In this document: in pieces, positions 1 through 11,062 of the stretch
Position numbering within the stretch: the stretch's first letter is position 1
Layout: every line of letters starts with the position of its first letter
The notes under the pieces: generated by a model
What the model was told of the DNA's origin: nothing
Database searches by the model: none
What the model saw: only the letters and a program-made list of their open reading frames with translations
Translations under genes and position numbers: made by a program
Assembly (NCBI GenBank): GCA_003427395.1
Contig: BFEA01000443.1
Span: 852,906 to 916,905, forward strand
Direction: 5' to 3'
Source of the DNA: Chara braunii
Lineage: Eukaryota > Streptophyta > Charophyceae > Charales > Characeae
Length of the DNA stretch: 64,000 nucleotides

Positions 1-45
1 GGGAGCAACGGTGCGGGGGGGTCTCGGGGTGCCCAATTCAACCCG

Positions 46-617
46 TTGTCCGAGAAGGAGATGGCGAAGTTGAGGCGAGGGAACATTGTTTGGAACTTCG
101 TCACCGCGGGCCAGTACGTCGGGGACCAGTCCAAGATGCACGGGGACCGAAAGTTGCGTTGCAACTTATGCGGCCACATGTTTCAGGGGGGTCGTCGAAG
201 GCCGCGCGTCATTTCACGAAGTCGAAGTTCTGCAAGGCTGGGGGGATGAGAGTTCTCGCGGAACTCTGGAACGGCACGGACTACACATTTGTGTCGTCCA
301 CTGCTGAGCGGGTGCAGAGGTGGATGGCAAACGAGGGCATACGGGACACGAGAGCATCCGCGGGTGGCCACAGACAGCGGATGGACGACGCAGAGAGGGA
401 CGACATTCAGGACGCCCTCGATGAGGAGGAGGGCCGCGAGGGTGAGGCCAGGGAGGGGGCGGTTGCAGACGAGGCAGACGAGAAAGTCGGAGAGCCTAAC
501 CTGCCAGGGGAGGAGGTGGTGATGACGTCGAGAGGCGTTGGTCGAGCGGGTCCTGCTACTAGGGGGCCGCGAGCTGAGGTGGAGAGCGCGAGGAGGGAGA
601 AAAGGACAGTGGGGTAG
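46..617 (+). pseudogene. hAT transposase N-terminus with BED zinc finger, frameshifted
   Basis: This is the DNA-binding end of a cut-and-paste transposase. The first frame reads a Trp-containing segment (GNIVWNFV) and then CNLCGHMF, the first Cys pair of a BED finger. After a run of six G at 186-191 the reading moves to another frame, where SSKAARHFTKSKFC supplies the His/Cys half. The frame then runs into an acidic Glu/Asp/Arg-rich linker and stops with TAG at 615-617. A one-step slip in the G run explains the break. BED fingers are typical of hAT transposases, and the downstream pieces fit that family. The true start lies at or before the window edge, so the 5' terminal inverted repeat cannot be seen. 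Confidence 0.75.
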
Positions 618-662
618 GCTGGCGTCGAGGTGCCAGACACGGGCAGGGAGAAGAGGGCTTGA

Positions 663-1232
663 CAGACCACGATTGACGAGATGTACGCCAGGGAGAAGTT
701 GGCCGAGTTCACAGACGTGTGGCTTCAGTGGATCTACGTGAAGAAGTTGCCATTCAACGCCTTTCGTGGTCCGGAGTTCCAGAGGGTGTGGCAGGCAGCA
801 GAGAGAGTGCCTCGCTCTATCCAGTTCCGGTTTCCCTCCTACAGGGTTACAGCGGGCGCCGGTATCCCTTCGCAGAGGGCGAAGGTCGCGACTATGGTGA
901 GCGAGGTGCGCGCCACTTTCCGGCACAGCGGTGCCACTATCCTTTCCGACGGGAGGAAGTCGCGCAGCGGCAAGCCGCTCGTGAACTTCCTCGCTGGGGG
1001 CGCCAATGGCACCCTGCTGTACGCCACCGTCGCACGTGACGGGTCGGTCCGAGACACAGCGGGCGTCGTGTACCGTAGGTGGCGGGCCATCATCTTGTTC
1101 TTTCCTGCAAAGAACGTGATCGGCTTCTGCACAGACTCCGCCAGTAACTATACGGCGGCAGCGCGCAGGTTCGCCACAGACCCCGAGCCTGACATCAGGA
1201 GGATCGCTGCTCCACCCATGTCTGCAACTTGA
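663..1232 (+). pseudogene. hAT transposase core (DUF659-like, first catalytic residues)
   Basis: This continues in the same frame as the BED linker after in-frame stops near 615 and 660. It contains FRGPEFQRVW, then ILSDGRKSRSGKPLVNFLA, which corresponds to the TxDGW...INFL stretch around the first catalytic aspartate (Asp90 counted from the Met at 681); the usual Trp is Arg here. IGFCTDSASNY follows and matches the CTDxAxN stretch of the second aspartate (about residue 152). The family folds as an RNase H-like nuclease that cuts element ends. The frame is lost near 1,205, and the next feature resumes in a different frame with CSTHVCNLMLSDIG. Confidence 0.78.
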
Positions 1233-2330
1233 TGTTGTCAGATATCGGGATGCGAGTGGTGTGGGTCAAGGAGACCATCATCCGCGCTCGAGCGTTTGTG
1301 CGATTTATTAAATCGCACGGCGCTGCTCACACCCTGTTTAGGAGGGTGAGTCCTCGCGTTCAGCTCGTTGAGCCCGTTGAGACACGGTTTGCATCGGTTT
1401 TCCTGATGCTGACGTGTCTCAAAGGCCGACGAGACGCGTTGGAGAGCATGTTGCACGGGGATGCTTGGGCACGCATCCCGTGGGATCGCGCCCACGTATC
1501 TCAGGCGCAGTGGGTGCAGCAGCAGATCCGGGAAGGGGAGTTTTGGCAGCGTGTCCATTACGCCATCCTAGTCATGTCGCCCATCCACCAGCTGTTGCAC
1601 AGGATGGATAGAGGTGGGATGATGATGTCCGTCGTTTACGAGTGGAGTCAGCATCTGCTGCAGTTGATGAGCAGGGTCGACGTGCCGACGGACATGAACG
1701 AGCCATGCGTGCGTGAGGTTGCCATTCGCAACCTCCACATGCTAGAGCCCGCACATGCCGCGGCCCACCTCCTCAACCCTCGTCGACGGTCCCTCACGTA
1801 TTACCATTCGCTGGAGACGACCGCCGACGACCGCCGTGTGGTCGAGGAGTGCGACAGATTTCTCCTGGCGCAGACCGGCGGCGATCCGGTCGGCTTATTG
1901 TACAGGAGCATGAGGGACCAGATGAGGGCATTCCACTCGAGGCGAGGGGATTGGGGAGATCGTGACCTCTCCGATGTCGAGGCGGCCGATTGCAGGGGGG
2001 ACAACGAGACCGAGCGATGTGCAGCGTGGTGGTTTGAGCATGGACGTGCCCACCCGGAGTTGCGCACCATCGCCATCCATGTCATGCACTTGTGGACGTC
2101 TGCCTCTCCAGCGGAGAGGAACTGGCCGGAGCACGGCGAGGCGCTGCAAGCTTGGGTTCGCCAAGCTTGCACAGCAGGTTGAGATTGCCACCAATCTCCA
2201 ACTGGCCTCGTGCGCACGGCAGGGTGGTGGCTACGTGTTGCCATGGGTTATGGGGACCGGTCGGGGGGGGACGGCGGCAGAGGAGGAGGATGAGGAGGGA
2301 GATGTGAAGCCCGAGGTGTGGGGAGCGTGA
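1205..2330 (+). pseudogene. hAT transposase C-terminal half with hATC dimerisation motif
   Basis: From the CSTHVCNLMLSDIG segment the frame is open to 2,182. It holds the helical insertion region and ends with WTSASPAERNW at about 2,096-2,125, the hATC signature that serves dimerisation in this superfamily. Just after it, near 2,130-2,145, the likely original reading shifts to another frame: RRCKLGFAKLAQQVEIATNLQL, the conserved end of the hATC domain, and on to GGGYVLPWVM. I joined the pieces only to identify the gene. The transposase therefore carries at least three frameshifts plus in-frame stops and cannot be functional as assembled. Alternative: some shifts are assembly errors, which raw reads would show. 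Confidence 0.8.
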
Positions 2331-4606
2331 CCTGATGGCAGTGTTCTCGAGCAGGAGATCCAGCGGCAGATTGTCGCTTTCCGTGACAGCCGACCGTCCT
2401 GAGCCTGTTGGGTTCGGAACGTGTTAGGCAGCAGAGCAACGGAGCTGCGACCGTGGGCGGAGGGTGGGGATGATGTGGACGTTGCTGTGGCAGACGACGA
2501 CATCGACGACGACTGGACTGACAATGATGACACGCCGCTGAGTCGCGACCCGACGGCTGAGCGAGTGTACTTCACTTACGGTGGGGGTCGTGACGGCATG
2601 GATTCATTCACATCAGTTATCACTGGTGATGTGCCGTCGACCGCGCAGGCGAGTGGCAGCAGTAGAGTCGGCGGTGGTCATGGAGGAAGTTCGCATGGAC
2701 GACTCGGGGGAGCAGCAGCCACGGGGAGGTCTTCGGCAGACAGGCAGGCGTTGGGAGGTTAGGAGCGACGGCGAGGCCGAGGGGGAGGCCGAGGATGAGG
2801 AGGTGCCCCTTCGCGATCGTCGCTGCTCTCCCTCCCATCATCCGATCTCTGCACAACCCGAGGCACTTAGGCGTTCGGAGAGGTTGGCGTCGACAGCAGG
2901 CAGAGACCAGACACATGACGACAAGGATCGTGGGGGGGAGAGGACTCCTTCCGACGTCGGTATCCGCCCGCGCTCGCCGTCGGCGCTCCGCACACAGGAC
3001 TTCAAGGACATAGGGCTTGGTGGGAGCTTGGGAGATTTCAGTGTCGAGGGACGTCGACGTGCCTCACTGCAGGAGGTGCGCACAAACGCGGACGTTGAGC
3101 GGGGCCCTGTTGAGACTGAGGAGGAGAGGGATGCCCTTTTGGACCGAGAGGAGGAGGAGCGGCTGAGGAGTTTGCCACGGTGGGAGGTTCGGTTCGCGTA
3201 TCTGGACGAGCAGCGTCGGCAGAGGGACTTGGAGACAGGTGGGGGGGGGAGCCGTGACGTCGACGACTTGGGTGTCCTTGAGGAGGCAGTTCAGGGGGAG
3301 TTCGATTATGAGGGGCAGGATGCCGCCGCGGGTGGTGGGTCAGGTGGTGGACGACGCGGCGACGAGGAGACCGCAGGTGTCCCTGAGGGGCAGGATGTTG
3401 TCATGGGCAGTGGGTCCCCTAGTGGGGGCCGTGGCGACAGCGAGACCGCGGGTGATGAGGGACAGGGTGCCGCAGTGTGCGGCAGAGGAGAGGGTGGACC
3501 CGGTGGAGATGGGGATACCGCGGGTGTCGGTGGAGACGATGGACCGGACGACGACGATGACGACGACCACGGTCCCGAGGACGATCCGTATAGGATCGCC
3601 TTGGTGTTGAGGGACCCCAGAGTGCCTCCCTTGCGCCCTGACGACACAGCGCACACTTTCTTCGACTCCGACGCTTTGGCGCATGCATTGACGGATGACC
3701 CTTTTGCACACGTGAGCCGCAAGAGCGGCAAGCAGCGGGCCCCTGGGAGGGTATATTCACCGCCGCCGTTCACAGTGCAGAGCCCTCACTGGTCAGGTTC
3801 GTCGCTCAGCGGCGTTAGAGGGAGGGAGTCCCATGCGGGTGAGGTGGGGTCCGGCAGACGCAGCGACGACGGCAGAGATAGTGCAGGATCGATGCCTCCA
3901 CCGCCCGCACGGACTCCGGAGGCCAGAGTCGACACCGGGGACCGGACGGTGGCACCCGGAGTTGCACACAGTGGCGGTTCCCCGCCACCAGCCCGAGGAG
4001 GTGTGGGTGGCGGATGGTCAGCTGTTCGTCGGGTTGGGGACCGGTTGCGGGCGGATTACGACGCCGGGAGGGGCGTCTTCACGGGACGTACGCCTGTTCA
4101 GACGCAGGCTGCGGAGGGTGGGTCCGGACGTCCGAGCCTGCACATGGCAGGCCGCATGCTTGGTTTGTCATGAGCGGAGACGAGGAGATCATTGGTCCTC
4201 GAGGCCGCAGGGACATCCACGAACAGGCTGCGGGGAGAGCAGTTCACATCGGGCGAGGAGGGGTTGTTGATGCGTCCTCGGGACGAGATGATAGCATGGC
4301 CTCTCGGAGGTTGAGGCTCGACTCGCTGCAGGGGTCGCCGCTGGGCAGGCAGCATTGGACGCGATTCAGAGGGAGAGAGAGAGGGGGATTGTTGCACAAG
4401 CGGAGGAGGACGAGGACGCAGACACTGAGTCCGAGCCGATCGAGATTGCGGCCCGCAGACACAGGGCACAGGTGGCCGCTGCAGCACATGCGGCATACGT
4501 CAGCGGGGTACGGGGCACAGGTGCCGGAGGGAGAGGAGGGCGCCGGGGAGGACCGCATGACCGCCCGTCCTCCGAGAGAGGCCGCGCGCGCTCTAGTGGG
4601 AGATGA
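2331..4606 (+). pseudogene. Acidic, Gly-rich C-terminal extension of the hAT transposase
   Basis: A long open stretch follows the hATC end. The first part (from about 2,421) reads an Asp-rich segment (DDDIDDDWTDNDD) followed by ERVYFTYGGG. Near 2,690 the frame shifts, then stays open to 4,173 with Glu/Arg-rich, Gly-rich and Asp-run blocks (seven Asp at about 3,548-3,568). Another shift leads to a final Glu/Ala/Arg-rich segment ending in RGRARSSGR and a TGA at 4,604-4,606. No folded domain is recognisable; composition suggests a disordered tail. Its codon-like openness for about 1.8 kb and its position straight behind hATC suggest it was once translated with the transposase. It could instead be a second ORF of the same element. 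Confidence 0.5.
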
Positions 4607-4759
4607 CGACGTCCGTGGTGGTTTTTTTTTTTTCATTAGTTTTTTTTTGTTTTTCCCGTGGCTGTACAGCCTGGACGCTCTGTCGGCAGGGTTGTTGCAT
4701 ATTTATGTCGATGTTGTTCCATGGAGACGACGACAGTATGTGGACATTATTTTTTTTTA

Positions 4760-4912
4760 TTATTTTTTTTTTGCTACTCGGTTGTACAGTAGAGACGACG
4801 CCCGTCGACGGGTCCAGTTTTTTTTTGCTACTCTGTTGTGTAGCAGAGACGATGGGTCCAGTTTGTTTTTGCTACTCGGTTCTACAGTAGAGACTACGGG
4901 TCCAGTTTTTGG
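4760..4912 (+). repeat. T-rich hairpin tandem repeat, three units
   Basis: Three imperfect units of about 44-54 bp start at 4,773, 4,827 and 4,871 with GCTACTC. Each has a run of 8-12 T, then a short hairpin, then AGAGACGA..GGGTCCAG. The hairpin arms change together: CTACT/AGTAG in units 1 and 3, GCTAC/GTAGC in unit 2. A looser T-rich stretch precedes them at 4,621-4,770. They sit just downstream of the transposase extension, so they may be part of the element's subterminal or 3' transcribed region. Confidence 0.6.
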
Positions 4913-5448
4913 CTTCAGCCTTGTACATACGCATTTCCATTGAAATGCTTTGTCATATATTTGCTTTTGTTCTTGTTCCTCCGCCAACATTGGTCTTGCA
5001 TCTGAGTCGCTGTTGTTTGGTGATTGTTTTCTACTCTGTTGTCGTGATTGTTGCAAATTATGTGCTTCTCCGATGCCACGCACCTGCATGTCATGGATGC
5101 CTCCATTATGAATGTGCTGTTAATTTAAGATGCGACATAGGGATGATGTGCTAATGAATGTGTTCTTATATAAATGATGTGTTAATGAATGTCCATAAGT
5201 CTCATGAGTGAACACACACTATGACTTGCCTGTTATCATTGTTTGAAACTAGTGGTTCGCTGCACTATGATTGATTTTCAATGTGTTTTGACATTGGTAT
5301 GCCAAACAGGGTCTGACTTATGATTGTCATGAATGTGTTGTTTTAAAATAAGCCACGAACTGTCATCACCCTCATTAATGAAACCGACGCCTACCTTTCA
5401 GTGCATGAGGCCCTGATCCGCCTGGGGTCTGCCATCTGCAGCCCCGTC
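4913..5448. other. Gene-free AT-rich stretch
   Basis: No ORF with family features. Two near-copies of the phrase ATGATGTG(C/T)TAATGAATG occur at about 5,143-5,192, a possible short tandem repeat. The 3' end of the hAT element may lie in here, but I cannot see a terminal inverted repeat because its 5' partner is outside the window. Confidence 0.5.
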
Positions 5449-5866
5449 TAGCTTCGACCCGGCCTGGCCGCACGGCCCGCCCCAACCAGGCCCTCATCCA
5501 ACCCACGTTCGCACGCCCCCGCAGAGGTCAAATATTTTTTTTTATATTTTTCCACTGTTCCAGACCCTCCTCCCTGCGACCCCTCATCGACGAACCTGCA
5601 CACGGGGGCCGCTGGATTTTTCGCGGCCCACCCTTCCAAGGTCTTGTGCAGGACCCCCCCGTTTTTTTTTTTTGACGCCCTGTCACTTTGAGGGGGTGCC
5701 CCCCCACCCCCCCACCCCAAACCCGCTCCCCGCTTCGAAAACTGCTCCCCAGATCGGCCGACACCGTGGCCGAAAAAACTCGGTCGGGCCGGCCGCGGCC
5801 GGGGGGGTCCCGGCCTAGGCCGCCGACCGCGGCCTGGGCCGAACTCGGCCGTGGCCAGCGTGCAAC
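5449..5866. mobile_element. GC-rich element end with palindromic blocks (possible MITE)
   Basis: The right end, 5,770-5,866, is a dense set of CGGCCGCGGCC-like palindromes finishing in CAACATAG. Two other GC-rich blocks in the window finish in ATACATAG (10,880 and 13,417), and one of these is a well-bounded TIR element. The left end was chosen from CTAGCTTCGACC at 5,449, which pairs loosely with the reverse complement of the right end. I could not find a convincing target duplication, so the left boundary and membership are uncertain. The middle has short T and C runs and no ORF. Confidence 0.35.
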
Positions 5867-8309
5867 ATAGACGTAGGTAGTAGCAACCTTACATATTTCC
5901 TATACTAGGGTAATACGATTTTAATGACTAAGCTTGGTATAGATTTCAACAGGGTTATGTGCAATCAATTTTTCACCAGGGATGACCCTCTACATTCTAC
6001 TACATAGACATGCATGGTTTCTAAAAGTAACGCTATCATACGGGTACAGGGGCAATAATTCTTGGGGAAAGTGGAAAACCACGTATAATGGATCGTAAAA
6101 GGTATGCTTGAGATCACGTATTTGTTTTGTATGAGGAAATCTTAGTACTTGGTTATATTATCACCAAACGAGGCGAAAGAACTTCCATTTGGGGGAGCGA
6201 TCAGTGTAGTCGTAATTTGAAAAGTTCGGCCGTCATTTTCCACACTGGTATTTTTCGATACGGCTTATAACTAGTGGGGCTACGACAGTGGAACAACTTT
6301 CATCCATTGGCAGACCATTCGTAGAAAACGTTCCAACCTAGGAGGTATAGTGAATTAGGACCGCAAGAGTACTCTGCAACCCTATGGATCAAGTTTAGAT
6401 CGAGGGTTTTAATTGGTAGGAGGTAGGCGGACGAAAGTACAGCGTACTACTATCCATGGCCAATTAATACGTAAGGGATGGTAGCATGATATGCAATTTT
6501 TCGGGGGTTCGAGATGGTTGATCACTTTTACAGGTTGCATGTCGTAAGGATGTGCGGCCCATTTTACGATCCTTGGGACTTTGGTTTGTTCGCCACCTTT
6601 GATTAATAATATATAATTGAACTTGCTTTATTAGTTAATCTGTGATAGTTGCATATCCCGTTCAAAGCACCTAATCCATCATGCATAGTTGGTAGAATAT
6701 ATGTGGTCCAAGCTATACTTTGTTTATTCGGGTCATTTGGTCATCAACAGAAAGAAGACTGAGACCTGTATTTAGCTTGGGAAGACGAAGAAAAACACGT
6801 AATACTGGCTTGTTCTGGTATCCCACGAAGCGTAAACAATTATTCAGTTTATGTAGTAGAGGGTGGGAGGAACAACTTTAGTATTTATCGGATGTTTATA
6901 GGAAAATTACGTTATATGGCGTTTTATCGTACTCAGAATGCATTCTCAAAGTGTGGAGGGAACCCGTGAAGAAACCATAAGAATGCGCGAAAAACACATA
7001 AAAACTGTGTGAAAATAGTTGTAAGCTATATCATAAAAAATCTTTACATCACACAAGACTTAGTAGCCTCCCTGTAATTGATTAAGGTCCTTCCTAGTAC
7101 GATTATGTTGTCACTCTGATATTGCCACATCAGATCGTGACATGAGTATTACCGAAAGAAAACTCCAGAAAGCTGGGCGGGGTTTCAATTACTATGATCC
7201 AGGGATCTAACGAAGGTAAAGTTTGGGTGATGGCACAGTCATTCTACATGCTTTCGGTGGGTACTGCGGTTTGCCATGGGGTTTCGAGCCTATAGCTGCA
7301 ATAACTGATGTGATTTAGAAGGAGAAGGAAGAGACGTGGCTTAGTCGGAGAGGGAATGGACGGGATGTATTAATAGGTCGAAGGCCTATATGCTAAAATC
7401 GGATTAGTTGTAACACATATTACTGTATTTCAATTGACAGGTTACCATCCGCTTAGTATTGTGCGGTTGGTATGTTACCCACACATGGAATTCTGAACAT
7501 CACCATATATGCATTCCTGTACCGTTCGTCATACCAGTCTACTATGCACGTCGTAATTCCGAATCTCTCTCAGATATACGGTTCTTCGAAAAAAGAAGGA
7601 ATCAGCACGGATCTTACAAGCAGTCAATGGTAAGACAGTTGTTTAAACAAGGCCAAGTAACCACATCAAAATTTCAGATCATAATTAGCCGTATGGTCGC
7701 ATTATCAGAGTCTTCTAGGGACAGCCTTATGTATACTAGTCGTATATTTTTGTATAACTTCAAGGTGTTATGAGGTGTATCCGACGTGATAGGTGTCTCG
7801 ACAGTTTTTATCAATATTACTACTCGAGCCATAAGATAAATTTGGAGGATTGATCGTGCCTAGCTTGTGTAGGCGGAGCAGCAATAGTTTCGAATATGTT
7901 GTTCGTGGAGGGTATGTGCTATCAACAAAATTAATAAACTTGCGGATCAAGATGAAAGAAGAACAACTGCGTAAGAAATGTTCTACCCGTTTGCGACAAT
8001 TTACTGTGTATGCGGGGCGGATCTGACTCAAAGATAGTGAAGGGGGGTGCGTGGGAAGTAGGGATCGTTTATTCGCGGACAGTTTGTAAAGGGATCAGAC
8101 CAATGGTTTCAGAGAGGATTTTGGGGGCGTATTTGTGAGGTGATAGACATATCGTGAGGGCGGTATAGGTAGAGATTTTTAGCAAATGTGGAACAAGCCA
8201 TATAATGGAACTATTTTTTAATGTGAAAAGATTACAGGAGTAGAAGAATAGTATAAAGATATGTGTTTGTAAAGACATGCATTTAGGCTTATTAGGCGAT
8301 TATGCAATG
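5867..8309. other. Gene-free stretch
   Basis: All six frames are densely closed and I see no RNA gene, terminal repeat or known domain. Base composition is near balanced at first and becomes G-rich on the + strand after about 8,000. It may be very old, fully decayed repeat DNA. Confidence 0.5.
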
Positions 8310-8517
8310 GTGGGAGGGGGGGTGGGGTGGGGGGTAATAATTAGTCCAATTGTCGTGCATCAGAGTTTAGGAGATCTTGTCAGTAGGGGAGTCGACCCCG
8401 GACTTAGCAACAGGGGGGGGGGGGGGTGGGGTGGGGGGTAATAATTAGTCCAATTGTCGTGCATCAGAGTTTAGGAGATCTTGTCAGTAGGGGAGTCGAC
8501 CCCGGACTTAGCAACAG
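8310..8517 (+). repeat. 104-bp tandem duplication, two copies
   Basis: The sequence from the G-rich GGTGGGGTGGGGGG through TAATAATTAGTCC to CCGGACTTAGCAACAG occurs twice with a period of 104 bp (TAATAA at 8,335 and 8,439). I see no mismatch outside the G run. Copies this similar are very young or an assembly artefact at the G run. Confidence 0.85.
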
Positions 8518-10015
8518 GATCAGAGATCCGGGTATGTGGGGGGGGGGGGTTGTGTTCGTAACACGGCTATCCTACACAAGGTAGGAAACAAGATCGCAAC
8601 TCAATGCAGCCCGTTCGTCAAATGCTAGGTGTCCAGAAGCTATGGAAGCCTCGTGATGCAGACATGGAAACCGGGTATGGGAGTTAGGAGGGTAAGTGGG
8701 AAAGAAAAGTATTCACGTAGGGAGCAATAGATTAGCGTAAGTAGGTTAGAGATTAGGAAACGGTTGAAGCCCAGCCGTAGGGGGGTGCACGCCCTTAAGC
8801 ACGCTTTTCGCCGCCTAGCACCTATAACAGCTCATCAGAGGGGTTAATTTAGTAAATGCTCCAATTAGATCTTTGGGATGTGTGTGGGGAAGAAGGATGA
8901 ATCATAGGCATGGGGTGGTAGAAGGAAGTTAGCTGGGACATACCTGGGCAATCATGGCTGGTGTCGCTGGGATATCAGTCGCCACCATTACGGAGGTCAC
9001 GCAGTGTAGCGTTAGGAAACTTACGGTGTAAGCGTAGCGCCCGGTGCCACTATGGTGTGCCAGACCGCTTGCAGGAATGCGTATCAGTTTTCGAGCTATC
9101 TTGCTCTTGCGAAGAGGGAGAAAGAGGAGGATGGAGGTATAGAGGAGAGCGAGGCAAAGGCGAGTATGCAGGCATCTGCGTGGTGTAGCGCAGGTGTCTC
9201 ATTATTTGTAGTAGTGGTGGTTCTGTGGTAGTGTAAGGTTTATCGTAGGCATGGTCATGCCATGGGTGTACGGCTCGTTTTTTCATCCTGTGAGAGATGA
9301 GAGGGGTGTAGGTGTGGGGGCTGGGATTGACACGGGTATGGAGTTCTGGCAGCATTTTAGGCGGGAAGGGAAGGGCGGGATTTTCAAGTATATGAAGCAG
9401 GGCGAGTATAGGGGGTGCGATAGCGGTGTGGGGATGGAGTGAGGAGGAAAGTCCGATTGGGCTCTTTACGCGTCGTGGACTGAGCGGTTGTGTATTTGTC
9501 GAAGCGTGCTATGGCGGCAGAAGTTGTTGTGGTGTTTGTCGTTTTTGCAGTACAGGAGGGCAGTATCCAAGTGATATCGTTTTTTGCAAGTTGTCTTGTA
9601 GCATAGCGGTGTGGGACCTATTTCGTCGTCTATGGCGGGGGACGGGCTATGGTGGTGGTAGTCGGTGTCGTATCTGGTTCGTTCGTCATGTGTTCGCGTT
9701 TTATTTGTCTGGTGTGTTGGTAGTGTCATTTCGGAATGGCGTTTCATATTAGGGAGGAGACGTTTTGTTCATGCTTTTGCCTTTTTCATGCGCGAGAGTT
9801 TTCGTCTACTTTAAAAAAAAAAAAGGGGGTGCGCACGTTTTCGCTTTTTTTGAAAGATATAGTATAGGCTTCTAACTCCATTGCGCGGCATTGCTTCTTT
9901 TGAAGAAAGTGGGTTTGTTTTACACTTAGTATATGTTGTTAGGGGTTTCTTATTGGGTCGTATAGGGGGAAGGTAGCTTTTATGGGTATGGTACATCCTT
10001 ACGTTTTTTTCGTTT
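8518..10015. other. Gene-free stretch, G- and T-rich on the + strand
   Basis: No recognisable coding or RNA feature. Between about 8,650 and 9,760 the + strand is clearly enriched in G (and T), with long purine runs such as those near 9,120-9,160. Short open frames here look like by-products of the skew. Confidence 0.45.
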
Positions 10016-10019
10016 CTAT

Positions 10020-10054
<35 letters not shown>

Positions 10055-10213
10055 TTATTTTATCTTATTTTATCTTATCATTTTATTTTTTATTTTTATT
10101 TTTATTATTTTTATTTTTATTTTATTTTTATAATTTTATAATTTCCTATTTGTTTACTTATGTATTTATTTATTTATTTATTATTTATTATTCTTATATA
10201 TTTTTATTAGTAT
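10016..10213 (+). repeat. TTTA/TATT microsatellite tract
   Basis: Repeated TATTTATT units, then T-rich variants with TTTTA steps, then another TTTA block to about 10,213. Similar TTTA runs occur in the leader of family A elsewhere in the window. Confidence 0.9.
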
Positions 10214-10336
10214 AATTAATCTTGCTCACTTATTTAATTTAATAGTTGTTAATTAAAAAAGCTTTTAATTTTTAAAAATTTTAAAACAGAGAGATAGATT
10301 TTTTCATTTTTTTTTTTAAAAAGCTAATTTTTAATT

Positions 10337-10354
10337 GTATGTATGTGTGTGTTT

Positions 10355-10405
<51 letters not shown>
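10337..10405 (+). repeat. GT dinucleotide microsatellite
   Basis: About 34 GT steps with two early interruptions, ending against CTATGGGCGGGG. Confidence 0.92.
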
Positions 10406-10407
<2 letters not shown>

Positions 10408-10432
10408 ATGGGCGGGGGGCGACCCCTCCCCC

Positions 10433-10470
10433 ACCAATCAATCAATCAATCAATCAATCAGTCAACCAAT

Positions 10471-10513
<43 letters not shown>

Positions 10514-10539
10514 CGAGTCTATCAATTAATCAATCAAAA
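10433..10539 (+). repeat. AATC tetranucleotide microsatellite
   Basis: More than twenty AATC units with occasional CAGTC or CAACC variants. On the + strand all frames are open and read Ile-Asn-Gln-Ser repeats, which is an artefact of the repeat and not a gene. Confidence 0.92.
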
Positions 10540-10689
10540 AAAAATAAAAAATTGTACAATAAAAAACTGCACAATCGTTCAATCAAACGGAAAAAAGAAA
10601 AGTAAAAAAAAAAAGGTTCCATTATTCCCTCCCCCCCCCCAACCCCCACCCCTAAAATGGACCCCCCCATTTCTTAATTTTTTTNNTTT

Positions 10690-10880
10690 TTTTCAATTGG
10701 GGGGGGGTGGGGCCCTGGTCTCGCCATTGGAATCCTGACCCCAATCAGCAGGACCCCCCTTCCCTCGGCCGCAGCGGGCCGATTTTTGCCGCGGCCGCTG
10801 TGGTCATGACCTCGGCCCCGCGGCCCTGACCGTGGGCCGCGGTCATGCCCGCGGTGACCGCGACTGCTGGGGATACATAG
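10690..10880. mobile_element. GC-rich TIR-type element end truncating the gag of element 1
   Basis: The last 90 bases are CCGCGG-rich and end in GGGGATACATAG. Read on the other strand the end begins CTATGTATCCCC, then TCGCGGTC and CCGCGGGCA, closely matching the left end of the bounded 494-bp element at 12,924. Coding sequence of a Ty3 Gag resumes directly after 10,880. The left end is not recognisable: microsatellites and a 2-base N gap at 10,685-10,686 lie upstream, so this may be a fragment or a misjoin. Confidence 0.5.
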
Positions 10881-11062
10881 ATGGAGGGACCGAGTTGCTA
10901 GGGCACATGCATGAACTGTGGCAACTATGGCCACACGTCAAGAACTTGTTGAGGCAAGAAGGTCACCACGAGGGTAGTCGCTCCAACGATAGTGGGCTTA
11001 TCCTCGAACCCTGGTAGTGCTTCTGCGAGTTCTTCACAGGGAAACACCTCGGGCCAATAGGA
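10881..11062 (+). pseudogene. Ty3 element 1: Gag remnant with CCHC zinc knuckle
   Basis: A perfect C-x2-C-x4-H-x4-C nucleic-acid-binding knuckle, CMNCGNYGHTSRTC, is encoded at 10,908-10,949 and is followed at once by TGA. This knuckle packages RNA in Ty3/Gypsy and retroviral Gag. The rest of Gag upstream is missing, cut off by the GC-rich element end at 10,880. About 110 bases later the protease region begins, in the usual order for the superfamily. Confidence 0.72.

Noticed and set aside
183-926. 247-codon open frame on the minus strand
   Set aside because: Antisense to the hAT transposase; no domain, His/Pro/Leu-rich shadow of a GC-rich coding strand.
3306-3773. Pro/Ser-rich open frames on the minus strand
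   Set aside because: Antisense shadows of the Gly/Asp-rich transposase tail.
10335-10738. Open frames with Cys-Val and Ile-Asn-Gln-Ser repeats
   Set aside because: Translations of GT and AATC microsatellites.
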